DNA of 64,000 nucleotides, taken from assembly GCF_000282055.1 (NCBI RefSeq), contig NZ_AKJZ01000016.1, positions 1 through 64,000 of the forward strand. The letters run 5' to 3'. A model generated the notes under the pieces. It saw nothing but the letters and a program-made list of their open reading frames with translations, was not told where the DNA came from and ran no database searches. Below, one piece after another: positions 32,686 through 41,941 of this stretch. Every line of letters starts with the position of its first letter. Position 1 is the stretch's first letter. The DNA comes from Flavobacterium sp. CF136. Lineage in GTDB: Bacteria > Bacteroidota > Bacteroidia > Flavobacteriales > Flavobacteriaceae. The position numbers and the translations under genes are program-made.

Positions 32686-33501
32686 ATGAAAAAATATTTA
32701 TTCCCAACCATTTTTGCAGTTCTGCTAGTTTATTCTTGTGCAACAAATCCTGTTACAGGAAAAAAAGACCTTAATTTTGTTTCAAATGGCGAATTATTTC
32801 CGTCTTCTTTTCAGCAATATGATACTTTTCTTAAAGAAAATAAAGTAATATCAGGAACAGCTGATGCTAAAAAAGTAGAAAACGTTGGAATGAGAATTAA
32901 AGCTGCGGCTGAAAAATATCTAACATATTTAGGACAATCGCAATACCTTAAAGATTATCGTTGGGAATACAAATTAGTTGAAAACAAAGAGGTTAATGCA
33001 TGGTGTTTACCTGGGGGTAAAATCGTTGTTTACTCGGGAATTTTACCAATTACACAAAATGATGCCGGTTTGGCAACTGTAATGGGACATGAAGTTTCAC
33101 ATGCTTTAGCAAATCATGGGGCCCAAAGAATGAGTGCAGCTCAATTGCAACAATTAGGAGCCGTTGGAGTAGCGGTTGCAACCGGAAGTCAAAGTGCCGA
33201 AAATCAACAAATGTGGCAAAAATATTATGGTTTGGGATCAGAAGTAGGAGTAATGCTTCCGTTTAGCAGAAGTAATGAAAGTGAAGCTGATAAAATAGGA
33301 TTGACACTTATGGCGATAGCAGGTTATAATCCGGATGATTCCATCGCATTTTGGACCAGAATGTCTGCTAAGTCAGGAGGACAGGGAACTCCGGAGTTTT
33401 TAAGTACACACCCGTCTGATGCTACAAGAATTGCTAATCTAAAATCATTAATTCCACAAGCGAAAGCTACGGCGGCAAAAGTTGGAATTGTCAGAATATA
33501 A
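32686..33501 (+). CDS. M48-family zinc metallopeptidase, lipoprotein
   Basis: This 271-aa protein resembles the LoiP/BepA-type periplasmic M48 proteases. It has a lipoprotein signal (YSC, Cys about residue 18) followed by 'ATNPVTGKKDLNFVS'. The zinc motif HEVSH is at 135-139 and the third ligand E200 lies in 'SESEADKIGL'-type context (here 'NESEADKIG'). The C-terminus has 'FLSTHPSDATRIANL', typical of the family. It probably works in cell-envelope quality control. Its 3' end overlaps the convergent lipoprotein gene by 11 bp. Confidence 0.93.
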   Translation: MKKYLFPTIFAVLLVYSCATNPVTGKKDLNFVSNGELFPSSFQQYDTFLKENKVISGTADAKKVENVGMRIKAAAEKYLTYLGQSQYLKDYRWEYKLVENKEVNAWCLPGGKIVVYSGILPITQNDAGLATVMGHEVSHALANHGAQRMSAAQLQQLGAVGVAVATGSQSAENQQMWQKYYGLGSEVGVMLPFSRSNESEADKIGLTLMAIAGYNPDDSIAFWTRMSAKSGGQGTPEFLSTHPSDATRIANLKSLIPQAKATAAKVGIVRI

Positions 33502-34123
33502 ACTCCTCAGAAACTTCATCTAATTGATGTGAAATAAATTGTCGAAGTAAAATTTTATTTTGGAGATATTCCTGATAGCTCATATTTTTATCAAAACAAA
33601 AAACTACTTTGGAGAATTTTTCGAATTTTGTACTATAAAATTTCTTCAATAATTCTGACTTTTTAACTTCAGAACCACCTAATAAAACGAAATCATTTCC
33701 TTTTCTAAATTGAAAAGTAAAGTTTCCTTTATTAGGTTTTCCTATTTTATAATACACTTTTGTAAAAGGCAAAAAGGCTAAATTTTTCCCGACAGAATCG
33801 GCATACGAATAATAGTTTTCGGCTTTTTCGTTTTTATGAGCTTTTTCAGCCCGCTTTTTTTCCTGAAGTTTCATTACTTCAGGAATTACTAGTTTCAGAG
33901 GCAGGCGTTTGTCTATATTGAAAATCCAATTGGTCGAAATAATACTGTTTTTACGATTTACTTCTGCCAGGGTATCTTTCCCTTTTGTTTTAAAAAAGAT
34001 ATAAACAGGCGAAAGATCTTCAACACTTTTAATTATTGAAACATTTGATTTTGGCAATAAAATATCTTCTTTGTTTCCACAGGAAAAAAGAAGACTGATA
34101 AGGATTAAACTAAAGTATTTCAT
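33491..34123 (-). CDS. Lipoprotein of unknown function
   Basis: This 210-aa protein has a short lipoprotein signal ending FSC (Cys about residue 15). The mature part is Lys-rich, with a central charged segment ('EKKRAEKAHKNEKAEN'). No domain is recognised. It follows folP on the same strand after 5 bp, so they are probably co-transcribed. Its stop lies inside the convergent M48 gene. Confidence 0.8.
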   Translation of the reverse strand: MKYFSLILISLLFSCGNKEDILLPKSNVSIIKSVEDLSPVYIFFKTKGKDTLAEVNRKNSIISTNWIFNIDKRLPLKLVIPEVMKLQEKKRAEKAHKNEKAENYYSYADSVGKNLAFLPFTKVYYKIGKPNKGNFTFQFRKGNDFVLLGGSEVKKSELLKKFYSTKFEKFSKVVFCFDKNMSYQEYLQNKILLRQFISHQLDEVSEEFIF

Positions 34124-34128
34124 AATTG

Positions 34129-34953
34129 TTATAAATTTAGTTTACTGAACAAGGTCACACATTCCATTGCTTCTTTTACGTCATGAACCCGAAGAATTTT
34201 TGCACCTTTTGTTAAAGCAATTGTATTTAGGACCGTTGTTCCGTTCAATGCTTCCTGAGGTGTATTATTTAACGTTTTATAAATCATGGATTTTCTCGAA
34301 ACACCTGCTAAAAGCGGCAATTCTAAAAGATTGAAAAGTTCCATTTTTTGTAAAACCTCATAATTCTGATCGGTTGTTTTTGCAAATCCAAAACCCGGAT
34401 CCAAAATTAAATCGTTAATTCCGAGACTTCTGGCTTTTTTTACTTTTTCAGAAAAATACAACAATATTTCCTTTATAATGTCATCATAATGTGTCAGGCT
34501 CAGCATGGTTTGCGGGTTTCCACGCATATGCATCATAATATACGGAACGTTATATTGTGCAATAACAGCAAACATTTTCTCATCTAATTCTCCGGCAGAA
34601 ATATCGTTTATAATTGCTGCCCCGTTTTCTATACTTATTTTTGCTACTTCAGCCCTAAAAGTATCAATCGATAATAAAGTTTTCGGAAAATGCTTTAAAA
34701 TCAATTCGATTACAGGAACAATTCGATCAATCTCTTCTTGTTCCGAAACAAATTCTGCACTTGGTTTACTTGAATAAGCACCAATATCTACAAATGTGGC
34801 ACCATCAAAAAGCATTTTATCTACCTGTAAGATAATCTCGTCTTCGTTTTTATATTTTCCTCCATCAAAAAATGAATTAGGCGTTACATTTAAAATTCCC
34901 ATCACTTTAGGAATTGACAAATCAATAAGTTGTCCTTTGCAGTTAATTAACAT
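34129..34953 (-). CDS. folP: Dihydropteroate synthase
   Basis: This 274-aa enzyme joins p-aminobenzoate to hydroxymethyldihydropterin diphosphate in folate synthesis, in the cytoplasm. Motifs of the TIM-barrel family are visible: 'GILNVTPNSFFDGGKY' (about 19-34), 'LSIDTFRAEVA', 'IINDISAGE', 'HMRGNPQTM', 'LILDPGFGFAKT' and 'RVHDVKEA' near the end. The length is normal. It is the first gene of a two-gene minus-strand unit with a small lipoprotein and is divergent from the DUF1599 gene. Confidence 0.95.
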   Translation of the reverse strand: MLINCKGQLIDLSIPKVMGILNVTPNSFFDGGKYKNEDEIILQVDKMLFDGATFVDIGAYSSKPSAEFVSEQEEIDRIVPVIELILKHFPKTLLSIDTFRAEVAKISIENGAAIINDISAGELDEKMFAVIAQYNVPYIMMHMRGNPQTMLSLTHYDDIIKEILLYFSEKVKKARSLGINDLILDPGFGFAKTTDQNYEVLQKMELFNLLELPLLAGVSRKSMIYKTLNNTPQEALNGTTVLNTIALTKGAKILRVHDVKEAMECVTLFSKLNL

Positions 34954-35106
34954 TTTTATTTCAAGTTTTATTTTGTTTCAGGTTTCAGGTTTTCGGAATT
35001 TCATGTTCTTTTTTAAAAAAACTTGAAGTAAAAGAAAACCCGAAACTTGAAACTCTTTAATATTATCCCTATTTTTGAAGAAATTTTAGCAAATATACAG
35101 CAATAA

Positions 35107-35646
35107 ATGAAGAATACTTCCCTTGAATATGATAATGTAATTACGGTTTGCCGTACCTTATTTATCAATAAAATGAAAGATTATGGCAGTGCCTGGCGAA
35201 TTTTAAGGCTGCCTTCATTAACAGATCAGATTTTTATAAAAGCACAAAGAATCAGAAGTTTACAGGAAAACGAAATCCGTAAAGTAGACGAAGATGAAAA
35301 AGGTGAATTCATCGGAATCATCAATTACTCGATTATGGCCCTGATTCAATTAGAATTGGGCGTTGTAGACCAGCCTGATTTAGATGTTGAAAAAGCAACC
35401 GAATTATATGATGCCAAAATTAAATTGACAAAAGAATTAATGGAGGCCAAAAATCATGACTACGGGGAAGCCTGGCGTGACATGCGTGTGAGTTCTTTGA
35501 CCGATTTAATTCTTCAAAAATTACTTCGTGTAAAGCAAATAGAAGATAATAAAGGTAAAACCTTAGTTTCAGAAGGTATCGATGCCAATTATCAGGATAT
35601 GATCAATTATTCTGTTTTTGCTTTGATTTTAAACCCAATGAAATAA
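35107..35646 (+). CDS. DUF1599-domain protein
   Basis: This 179-aa cytoplasmic protein belongs to the DUF1599 family, thought from comparative work to be linked to nucleotide modification. An internal duplication is obvious: 'MKDYGSAWRILRLPSLTDQI' in the first half and 'NHDYGEAWRDMRVSSLTDLI' in the second, each followed by a short helix with 'R-K/R' pairs. It is a standard neighbour of folP in Flavobacteriaceae. A hairpin (CCAAATTC / GAATTTGG, 35670-35692) follows its stop. Confidence 0.9.
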   Translation: MKNTSLEYDNVITVCRTLFINKMKDYGSAWRILRLPSLTDQIFIKAQRIRSLQENEIRKVDEDEKGEFIGIINYSIMALIQLELGVVDQPDLDVEKATELYDAKIKLTKELMEAKNHDYGEAWRDMRVSSLTDLILQKLLRVKQIEDNKGKTLVSEGIDANYQDMINYSVFALILNPMK

Positions 35647-35669
35647 AATATAAATTCCAAAAATGAACC

Positions 35670-35692
35670 CCAAATTCCATAATAGAATTTGG
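35670..35692 (+). terminator. Weak hairpin after DUF1599 gene
   Basis: 8-bp stem CCAAATTC / GAATTTGG, 24 bp after the stop, followed by AATTTAAATT rather than a pure T run. Termination is possible but not certain. Confidence 0.4.
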
Positions 35693-35716
35693 AATTTAAA
35701 TTAAACCTATATATTC

Positions 35717-36817
35717 ATGAAAAACATCATTACCCAATTCTCTCGCATATTTGTCGGCATATTGTTTATTATTTCAGGATTAATAAAACTAAATGACCCT
35801 GTAGGGTTCTCTTATAAATTGACTGAATATTTTAGTGAACCTGTTTTTAATATGCCATTTTTAGAACCTTTTACATTAGGATTGGCAATATTTCTGGTGA
35901 TTTTAGAAGTTGTTCTGGGAGTTATGCTGCTTGTCGGATACAAAGCAAAAGCTACGATTTGGTGTTTGTTGCTTTTAATTGTTTTCTTTACATTCCTTAC
36001 TTTTTACTCGGCTTATTTTGATGTAGTTAAAGATTGTGGCTGTTTTGGCGATGCTTTACACTTAACACCTTGGCAGTCATTCACAAAGGATATTGTATTA
36101 CTCTTCTTTATTTTGATTTTGTTCATCAATAAAAAATTGGTAAAACCTTTATTTTCAAATATTGTAACGAATATCATTACGTTAGCAAGTATTGTTTTAT
36201 GCATTTTTATAGCAATTAGGGTTTTAAATCATAATCCAATAAAAGATTTTCGTCCTTATAAAGTCGGAACAAATATTGTGAAAGGAATGGAAATTCCTGA
36301 AGGCTCCCCAAAATCAGTAGTTGAAATGATTTTTATCTATAAAGTCAATGGTGTAGAAAAAGAGTTTAGTGAAAAAGATTTAATGAATATTCCTGAAGGT
36401 GCAACTTTTATCGACAGAAAGGATAAAGTAATTACTGAAGGCTACGTACCGCCAATTCACGATTTTACAATGACTAAAGATGATTCTGATTATAAAGAAG
36501 AGTTTTTGAAAGAACCAAAATTATTAGTTTTTGTAACCTATGATTTAGCTTTATCAAATCCTGAAGGAATGAAAAAATTAGAGAAACTAAACGAGGAGGC
36601 TAAAGCAAAAGGCTACAAAGTAATAGGAATGACAGCATCCGGAGCAGATGAAATTGCTAAAACTAAAAAGCAATATGGTTTAGATGTTGATTTTTATTTT
36701 TGTGATGCAACAGCTTTAAAAACAATAGAAAGAGCAAATCCAAGTATTGTTGTTCTTCAAAAAGGTACAATAATTCAAAAAGTGCATTATAATGATATTA
36801 AGGATCTAAAGCTTTAA
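35717..36817 (+). CDS. DoxX-like membrane protein with thioredoxin-like tail
   Basis: This 366-aa inner-membrane protein has about four transmembrane helices in the first about 170 residues. A Cys pair sits in the motif DCGCFGDAL, as in MauE/DoxX-type proteins. The C-terminal about 110 residues ('LLVFVTYDLALSNPEGMKKLEKLN...VIGMTASG') look like a redoxin fold without an evident CxxC pair. This architecture matches the BT_3928 family common beside DUF1599 and folP in Bacteroidota. A redox or membrane role is plausible but unproven. Confidence 0.85.
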   Translation: MKNIITQFSRIFVGILFIISGLIKLNDPVGFSYKLTEYFSEPVFNMPFLEPFTLGLAIFLVILEVVLGVMLLVGYKAKATIWCLLLLIVFFTFLTFYSAYFDVVKDCGCFGDALHLTPWQSFTKDIVLLFFILILFINKKLVKPLFSNIVTNIITLASIVLCIFIAIRVLNHNPIKDFRPYKVGTNIVKGMEIPEGSPKSVVEMIFIYKVNGVEKEFSEKDLMNIPEGATFIDRKDKVITEGYVPPIHDFTMTKDDSDYKEEFLKEPKLLVFVTYDLALSNPEGMKKLEKLNEEAKAKGYKVIGMTASGADEIAKTKKQYGLDVDFYFCDATALKTIERANPSIVVLQKGTIIQKVHYNDIKDLKL

Positions 36818-36865
36818 AAATGAGGCGATAGAAAGAATTTCTGTTCCCAAATGTTTCATAAAATT

Positions 36866-36911
36866 TTTGTATTTATAATTTATTTTTTTGTAATTTTGTC
36901 CTGTATATACA
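36866..36911 (+). promoter_or_regulatory. Predicted porQ promoter with palindrome at start site
   Basis: TTTG (36866-36869), 21 bp, TAATTTTG (36891-36898), then the 10-bp palindrome TGTATATACA (36902-36911) where transcription should start. The leader to the porQ ATG would be about 110 bases. Confidence 0.45.
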
Positions 36912-37015
36912 AAAAAAATATGAATTAGAAATTATATTTTAAAATTTAAATGTTTCAGAATTATAATTTTTTACTCATATTCACGTTCTAAATGCAGAAT
37001 AAGCTCTTAATATAC

Positions 37016-38035
37016 ATGTTGAAAAAATTTGCTCTGTTTTTTTTGTTATTGATTGCTTCCGTCTCTTTTGGTCAAATAGGAGGGCGGTATACATATCAGT
37101 TTTTAAACTTAACAACTTCGCCAAGACAGGCTGCCCTGGGAGGAAAATCGATTACGATTTATGACGAAGATGTTAATCAGGTAATGTTCAACCCTGCCAC
37201 TTTAAATCCGGATATGGATAATCATTTAGCAATGAATTATGGTAATTATTATGGGGAAGCATCATATGGAACAGCTTCTTACGCTTATACTTACGATAGA
37301 CATTTGCAAACATTATATGCCGGTATAAGTTACATAAATTACGGAACTTTTGAAGGTTATGATGAAAATGGACAAGCAACATCAGATTTTACGGGTAGTG
37401 AAGGAGCGCTTTCAGTTGGTTATGCATACAATATTCCATATACGGATATACATATTGGAGCAAATGCTAAGTTAATAACGTCTACTTTAGAAAGTTATAA
37501 TTCCGTAGGTGGAGCGTTGGATTTAGGTTTTTTATTTATTGATGAAAGGAATGATGTAAATTGGGCATTGGCAATTCGTAACATCGGAACTCAGTTTACA
37601 ACTTATTCAGGTGTAAAGGAAAAATTGCCACTTGAAATTATTGCAGGAGTTTCACAAGAATTAGATCACGTACCGATTAGATGGCATCTTTCTTTAGAAA
37701 ATTTGCAACAATGGAATATTTCTTTCTCGAATCCGGTTCGTGGAGAAAGTAATATTGATGGTTCAGCAAATGTAGAAAAAGTTTCATTTGTAAATAATGC
37801 TTTGAGACATGTGATTTTTGGTGTAGAACTTTTTCCACAAAAAGCATTCAACATAAGATTGGGATATAATTTTAGAAGAGCCGAAGAATTGAGAATCGAA
37901 GAGCAACGCAATTTTTCAGGAATTTCATTAGGTTTTGGATTAAAAATGAATCGATTAAAATTTAATTATTCGTATTCTAAATATACATTAGCAGCAAATA
38001 CAAGTCTTTTTGGTTTAATTATTAATCTTCAGTAA
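37016..38035 (+). CDS. porQ: Type IX secretion system protein PorQ
   Basis: This 339-aa outer-membrane beta-barrel protein is known as part of the PorU/V/Q/Z attachment complex, which processes T9SS cargo and links it to lipopolysaccharide. The ATG at 37016 (not 36992) gives a clean signal peptide (about residues 1-20, ending SFGQ). The family phrase 'YQFLNLTTSPRQAALGGKSITIYDEDVNQVMFNP' is at the N-terminus, and repeated aromatic beta-strands run to the end ('LKFNYSYSKYTLAANTSLFGLIINLQ'). It supports function of the T9SS cargo genes seen elsewhere in the window. Confidence 0.93.
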   Translation: MLKKFALFFLLLIASVSFGQIGGRYTYQFLNLTTSPRQAALGGKSITIYDEDVNQVMFNPATLNPDMDNHLAMNYGNYYGEASYGTASYAYTYDRHLQTLYAGISYINYGTFEGYDENGQATSDFTGSEGALSVGYAYNIPYTDIHIGANAKLITSTLESYNSVGGALDLGFLFIDERNDVNWALAIRNIGTQFTTYSGVKEKLPLEIIAGVSQELDHVPIRWHLSLENLQQWNISFSNPVRGESNIDGSANVEKVSFVNNALRHVIFGVELFPQKAFNIRLGYNFRRAEELRIEEQRNFSGISLGFGLKMNRLKFNYSYSKYTLAANTSLFGLIINLQ

Positions 38036-38040
38036 TAATT

Positions 38041-38640
38041 ATGAAAATATTTAATTTAATTTTATTTGTTATAGCAGGAGTTGTTTTCACAAGTTCAAAA
38101 CCTTACTTTAAAGATGAACCCAACAGTTTGGAACTTGAAAGAATTAATTATCAGATTGATGGAATAAAAACGATGATTAATAATAATCCAAAATACAATT
38201 CTAAAATTGCTTTTTTTGTTGATATGAAAATTCCATCAGGAAAAAATCGTTTTTTCGTTTATGATTTAGTAAACAATAAAATTTTGGATCAAGGCCTTGT
38301 TGCTCACGGATGTGGTTCTGAAACAGGAGTAAAGGGGAGTTTGAAGTTTAGTAATGAACCTAATTCTAATTGTACTTCTTTAGGCAGATATTCTATAGGA
38401 AAAAATTATAAGGGAATTTTTGGCAAAGCATACAGACTGACTGGTTTAGATGAAACTAACAGTAAAGCACTTGAAAGAGCCATAGTTTTACATTATTATT
38501 CAGCAGTTCCATACGAAGAACAAGATCATTATATCAGCCGTAGTCATGGATGTCCTATGGTAAATGAACAATTTTTTAAAAGAATTGAAAAAATAATTGA
38601 TACTTCTAAATCAAACATACTTTTAAATATTTATTATTAA
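38041..38640 (+). CDS. L,D-transpeptidase catalytic-domain protein
   Basis: This 199-aa protein has an N-terminal hydrophobic signal segment (about residues 1-19) and a YkuD-like fold with the active-site motif SHGC (168-171, nucleophile C171, 'SRSHGCPMVNEQFF'). The phrase 'GLVAHGCGSETGVKGSLKFSNEPNSNCTSLGRY' is typical of the Bacteroidota 'murein L,D-transpeptidase catalytic domain family'. It probably modifies or cross-links peptidoglycan, or anchors proteins to it, in the periplasm. It starts 5 bp after porQ, so the two may be co-transcribed. Confidence 0.9.
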   Translation: MKIFNLILFVIAGVVFTSSKPYFKDEPNSLELERINYQIDGIKTMINNNPKYNSKIAFFVDMKIPSGKNRFFVYDLVNNKILDQGLVAHGCGSETGVKGSLKFSNEPNSNCTSLGRYSIGKNYKGIFGKAYRLTGLDETNSKALERAIVLHYYSAVPYEEQDHYISRSHGCPMVNEQFFKRIEKIIDTSKSNILLNIYY

Positions 38641-38677
38641 ATAATAATAAGTACCTATAAAATTTAAAATCACCACT

Positions 38678-39370
38678 TTGAAAAAAATCACGATTGCTAT
38701 AGATGGCTTTTCCTCAACCGGCAAAAGCACTTTAGCAAAACAACTGGCGAACGAACTTGCTTATGTCTATGTTGATACTGGAGCAATGTACCGGGCAGTT
38801 ACTTTCTTTGCAATGAACAACAATCTGATCAGATCTGATTTCTTTGATAAAAAAGCCTTAATTGATTCACTTCCTGAAATCCAATTGGATTTTAAATTTA
38901 ATCCCGATTTAGGTTTTGCAGAAATGTATCTGAATGGCCAGAATGTTGAAAAACAAATCCGCACTATTGAGGTTTCCAATTTTGTCAGCAAAGTTGCCGA
39001 AGTTTCTGAAGTACGTTCCAAATTAGTAGAACAACAACAGGAAATGGGGAAAAACAAAGCTATAGTCATGGACGGAAGAGATATCGGAACTGTAGTTTTT
39101 CCAGATGCCGAGCTAAAAATATTCATGACAGCCAGCGCAGAAACCCGCGCACAAAGACGTTTTGATGAATTACAACAAAAAGGTGATAATGTATCTTATG
39201 AAGATGTTTTAAAAAACGTAGTCGAAAGAGATTATATAGATACTCATCGGGAAGATTCCCCTTTGATAATTGCCGAAGATGCTATAGAAATTGATAATTC
39301 TTATTTAAATAGAGAAGAACAATTTGCTGCAGTATTAGAATTGGTAAATGAAGTTGTTAAAACTGTTTAA
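38678..39370 (+). CDS. cmk: Cytidylate kinase
   Basis: This 230-aa enzyme phosphorylates CMP/dCMP with ATP. It appears to start with TTG at 38678, since no ATG precedes the P-loop ('AIDGFSSTGKSTLAKQLA', about 8-25). Other family motifs are 'YVDTGAMYRAVT', 'VMDGRDIGTVVFPDAELKIFMTAS' and 'RDYIDTHREDSPL'. The length matches bacterial Cmk. It is the conserved neighbour of porQ in Bacteroidota. Confidence 0.95.
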   Translation: MKKITIAIDGFSSTGKSTLAKQLANELAYVYVDTGAMYRAVTFFAMNNNLIRSDFFDKKALIDSLPEIQLDFKFNPDLGFAEMYLNGQNVEKQIRTIEVSNFVSKVAEVSEVRSKLVEQQQEMGKNKAIVMDGRDIGTVVFPDAELKIFMTASAETRAQRRFDELQQKGDNVSYEDVLKNVVERDYIDTHREDSPLIIAEDAIEIDNSYLNREEQFAAVLELVNEVVKTV

Positions 39371-39437
39371 TTCTTTGTAGATTTCATTTTTAATAGTAGT
39401 TTTACCACTTCATTTATTTTAAAGACAATTTCATCAT

Positions 39438-40814
39438 ATGGGAATTAAAAACAGGTTAATTGTAATGAGTTTTCTTCAATTTTTTGTTTGGGGAGCGTGG
39501 CTTATCACAATTGGAAATTATTGGTTTGGGACTAAAAACTGGGAAGGAACTCAGTTTGGGTTGGTTTTCGGAACGATGGGAATTGCTTCTTTATTTATGC
39601 CTACTTTAACCGGAATTATTGCTGACAGGTGGGTAAATGCAGAAAAATTATATGGAGGTTTACATATTCTATATGCCTTAGTTTTATTTGGTATTACGCA
39701 AGTCACCACCCCCGATAATTTTATATATGTAATGCTCGCCGCTATGTGCTGTTATATGCCAACAATTGCTTTGAGTAATTCGATTTCCTATACTTCGCTA
39801 AAATTAAACAATAAAAATATAGTAAAAGACTTTCCGCCAATTCGTGTCTGGGGAACAATAGGTTTTATTGTTGCTATGTGGATTACTAATTTAAGTGGTA
39901 GTAAGGCAACAGAATACCAGTTTTATATTGCTGGAATCGGTGCCTTAATTTTAGGAATTTATTCTTTTACATTACCAAAATGCGAACCACAGCGTTTGAC
40001 CAAAGAAAATGTTTCCTGGGTTGAGACTTTAGGTTTAGAAGCTTTTAAATTATTTGGAAACTACAAAATGGCTTTGTTTTTTGTATTCTCTATGTTTTTA
40101 GGCGGAGCTTTACAGTTAACGAATGCTTATGGAGATGTTTTTTTGGATGAATTTAAACACTTTCCAAAATATGCAGATTCTTTTGTGATAAAATATTCGA
40201 CTATTATTATGTCGATTTCACAGGTTTCTGAGACTTTATTTATTCTGGCAATTCCATTTTTTTTAAGACGTTTCGGAATCAAGCAAGTAATGCTGATTAG
40301 TATGTTAGCCTGGGTGCTGCGTTTTGGATTATTTGCTTTTGGAGATCCTGTTACAGGTTTATGGATGATTATTTTGTCATGTATCGTTTACGGAATGGCA
40401 TTTGATTTTTTCAATATTTCCGGTTCATTATTTGTTGAAAGTAATACCGATTCTAAAATTCGTTCTTCAGCACAGGGATTATTTATGATGATGACTAATG
40501 GAGTAGGTGCAGTCTTAGGAAGTTTGACATCAGGTTGGGCTATTGATAAATATTTTACAAAATCTTTTACAACTACTTCTGAACTGGCAGCATTTTTACA
40601 AACCGATTCTTCAAATTCTAAAATGTTGGATTTTGTAAAATCTCAGGGAAATTCAATTTCGGCTGAAGGGATTTTTAATAATCCGATTTTAATGAAAGAC
40701 TGGCACACCATATGGCTGTCTTTTGCAGCATATGCCTTGATTATTTCAATAGCTTTTGCAATTTTGTTTAAACACAAACACAACCCAAAAGAGTTGGAAA
40801 ATTTAGGGCATTAA
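39438..40814 (+). CDS. Nucleoside:proton symporter family permease
   Basis: This 458-aa major facilitator superfamily protein has about 12 membrane helices. It resembles the NupG/XapB nucleoside permeases ('LSFLQFFVWGAWLITIGNYW' type N-terminus, here 'MSFLQFFVWGAW'; 'LTGIIADRWVNAEKLYGGLHI'; 'SNSISYTSLKL'). It should import nucleosides across the inner membrane. It lies after cmk, which fits a link to nucleotide salvage. A 10-bp stem (40831-40863) lies between it and the convergent next gene. Confidence 0.9.
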   Translation: MGIKNRLIVMSFLQFFVWGAWLITIGNYWFGTKNWEGTQFGLVFGTMGIASLFMPTLTGIIADRWVNAEKLYGGLHILYALVLFGITQVTTPDNFIYVMLAAMCCYMPTIALSNSISYTSLKLNNKNIVKDFPPIRVWGTIGFIVAMWITNLSGSKATEYQFYIAGIGALILGIYSFTLPKCEPQRLTKENVSWVETLGLEAFKLFGNYKMALFFVFSMFLGGALQLTNAYGDVFLDEFKHFPKYADSFVIKYSTIIMSISQVSETLFILAIPFFLRRFGIKQVMLISMLAWVLRFGLFAFGDPVTGLWMIILSCIVYGMAFDFFNISGSLFVESNTDSKIRSSAQGLFMMMTNGVGAVLGSLTSGWAIDKYFTKSFTTTSELAAFLQTDSSNSKMLDFVKSQGNSISAEGIFNNPILMKDWHTIWLSFAAYALIISIAFAILFKHKHNPKELENLGH

Positions 40815-40830
40815 TAGAGATATAATCAGA

Positions 40831-40863
40831 AATTAACTCCTTCTTTAAAAAGGGGAGTTAATT
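40831..40863. terminator. Hairpin between convergent genes
   Basis: Stem AATTAACTCC / GGAGTTAATT, located between the permease and SnoaL-like genes. No T run, so its role as a bidirectional terminator is tentative. Confidence 0.45.
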
Positions 40864-40889
40864 GGATTAAAATTAAATAATTATAAAAA

Positions 40890-41360
40890 TTACCTGGGTT
40901 GTTGAAATTTCTTAAGTGATAGTAAGGCCTGTTCTTTTATTTTGTTTTGAAAAAAGCCAGTCCATCCTAATAAATATCCGGTAAATCCGAAAGCTTGTTT
41001 TGACCATTTCCAAACATCAAAATTATCGGTGTGTTTAATAATCAAACCATCTTGAAAAAGAAATTCGGCAGAAATTTTATTCACTACTTTTCGATTTGTT
41101 TTACTAAAATTATAAGTAGCAATCCAACGGGCAGACCCTGAAAATTCATCAGCTTTTACATTTGAAAATTCAATTTTTATGTCTCCCTTACTTTTTAAAA
41201 GAAGCATTTCCCACATTTTAGAAACGTGTTCCTCTTTTAAAAGGCCAAACACCGGATCTACAAAATGTACTTTGGGATGGTAACATTCGCTCATGGTTTT
41301 GGCATCAACATTTGCAAAAGCAGTATAAAACTTAACAATTAAATTTTCGTTCGGATTCAT
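40890..41360 (-). CDS. SnoaL/NTF2-like protein
   Basis: This 156-aa cytoplasmic protein has the cone-shaped NTF2-like fold signature ('LIVKFYTAFANVDAKTMSECYHPKVHFVDPVFG'; later 'FLFQDGLIIKHTDNFDVWKW'). Such proteins include polyketide cyclases, small hydrolases and ligand-binding proteins; the substrate cannot be told from sequence. It is followed upstream on the same strand by several secreted proteins, but a gap of 50 bp leaves co-transcription open. Confidence 0.85.
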   Translation of the reverse strand: MNPNENLIVKFYTAFANVDAKTMSECYHPKVHFVDPVFGLLKEEHVSKMWEMLLLKSKGDIKIEFSNVKADEFSGSARWIATYNFSKTNRKVVNKISAEFLFQDGLIIKHTDNFDVWKWSKQAFGFTGYLLGWTGFFQNKIKEQALLSLKKFQQPR

Positions 41361-41409
41361 TTACACAAAATTAGACTATAAATGTAAGATTTATTTTGAT
41401 TAAAATTAC

Positions 41410-41934
41410 TTATAAAAGACTAATTGCTTTGGCAGTATCAAAGGTTTTTTTAGATTTATCAAACGCTGTAGAAAAGTAATTCTTTTTATTGACGGCAGTA
41501 AAATAGCCTGTTTGATCTCCAAAAGTATTTGAATTACCCGTAACAATAAATCTGGTTGCCTGAATGTCAGTTTTTTTTAGTTTTAATAATTCTGCTGGTG
41601 TAAAATAATAATAGGAAGTAGTTTTTCCATCCCCGGTTTCTTTATTGTTTTTATCCACACAAGCAATTACATCGCCATTAACTAAATCAACATACACACC
41701 GCCTGAAATTCTTGTTTTATCATTTGTTGTTGCAATTGTCAATTTTAAAATACCCCCTTTATCTGTTTTTGCAATTTGCACATCAACTTCTCCTGTCAGT
41801 ACATACTTTTCGCAAATAAAAGTATAATTTTCAGTTGCGGGAAAAGATTTTGATCCCTTAACACTCATAGTCTGTTGAGCATTTACAAATGTTGAAAGCA
41901 AAAGAAACAAAAACAAGGGTAATTTAAAATTCAT
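41410..41934 (-). CDS. Secreted protein of unknown function
   Basis: From the ATG at 41934 this is a 174-aa protein with a signal peptide (about residues 1-19, ending VNAQ). A start at 41952 is possible but would overlap the upstream gene and weaken the signal peptide. The mature protein is beta-rich ('GVYVDLVNGDVIACVDKNN', 'FGDQTGYFTAV') with no known domain. It follows a lipoprotein gene by 7 bp on the same strand. Confidence 0.8.
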   Translation of the reverse strand: MNFKLPLFLFLLLSTFVNAQQTMSVKGSKSFPATENYTFICEKYVLTGEVDVQIAKTDKGGILKLTIATTNDKTRISGGVYVDLVNGDVIACVDKNNKETGDGKTTSYYYFTPAELLKLKKTDIQATRFIVTGNSNTFGDQTGYFTAVNKKNYFSTAFDKSKKTFDTAKAISLL

Positions 41935-41941
41935 AATTAAT

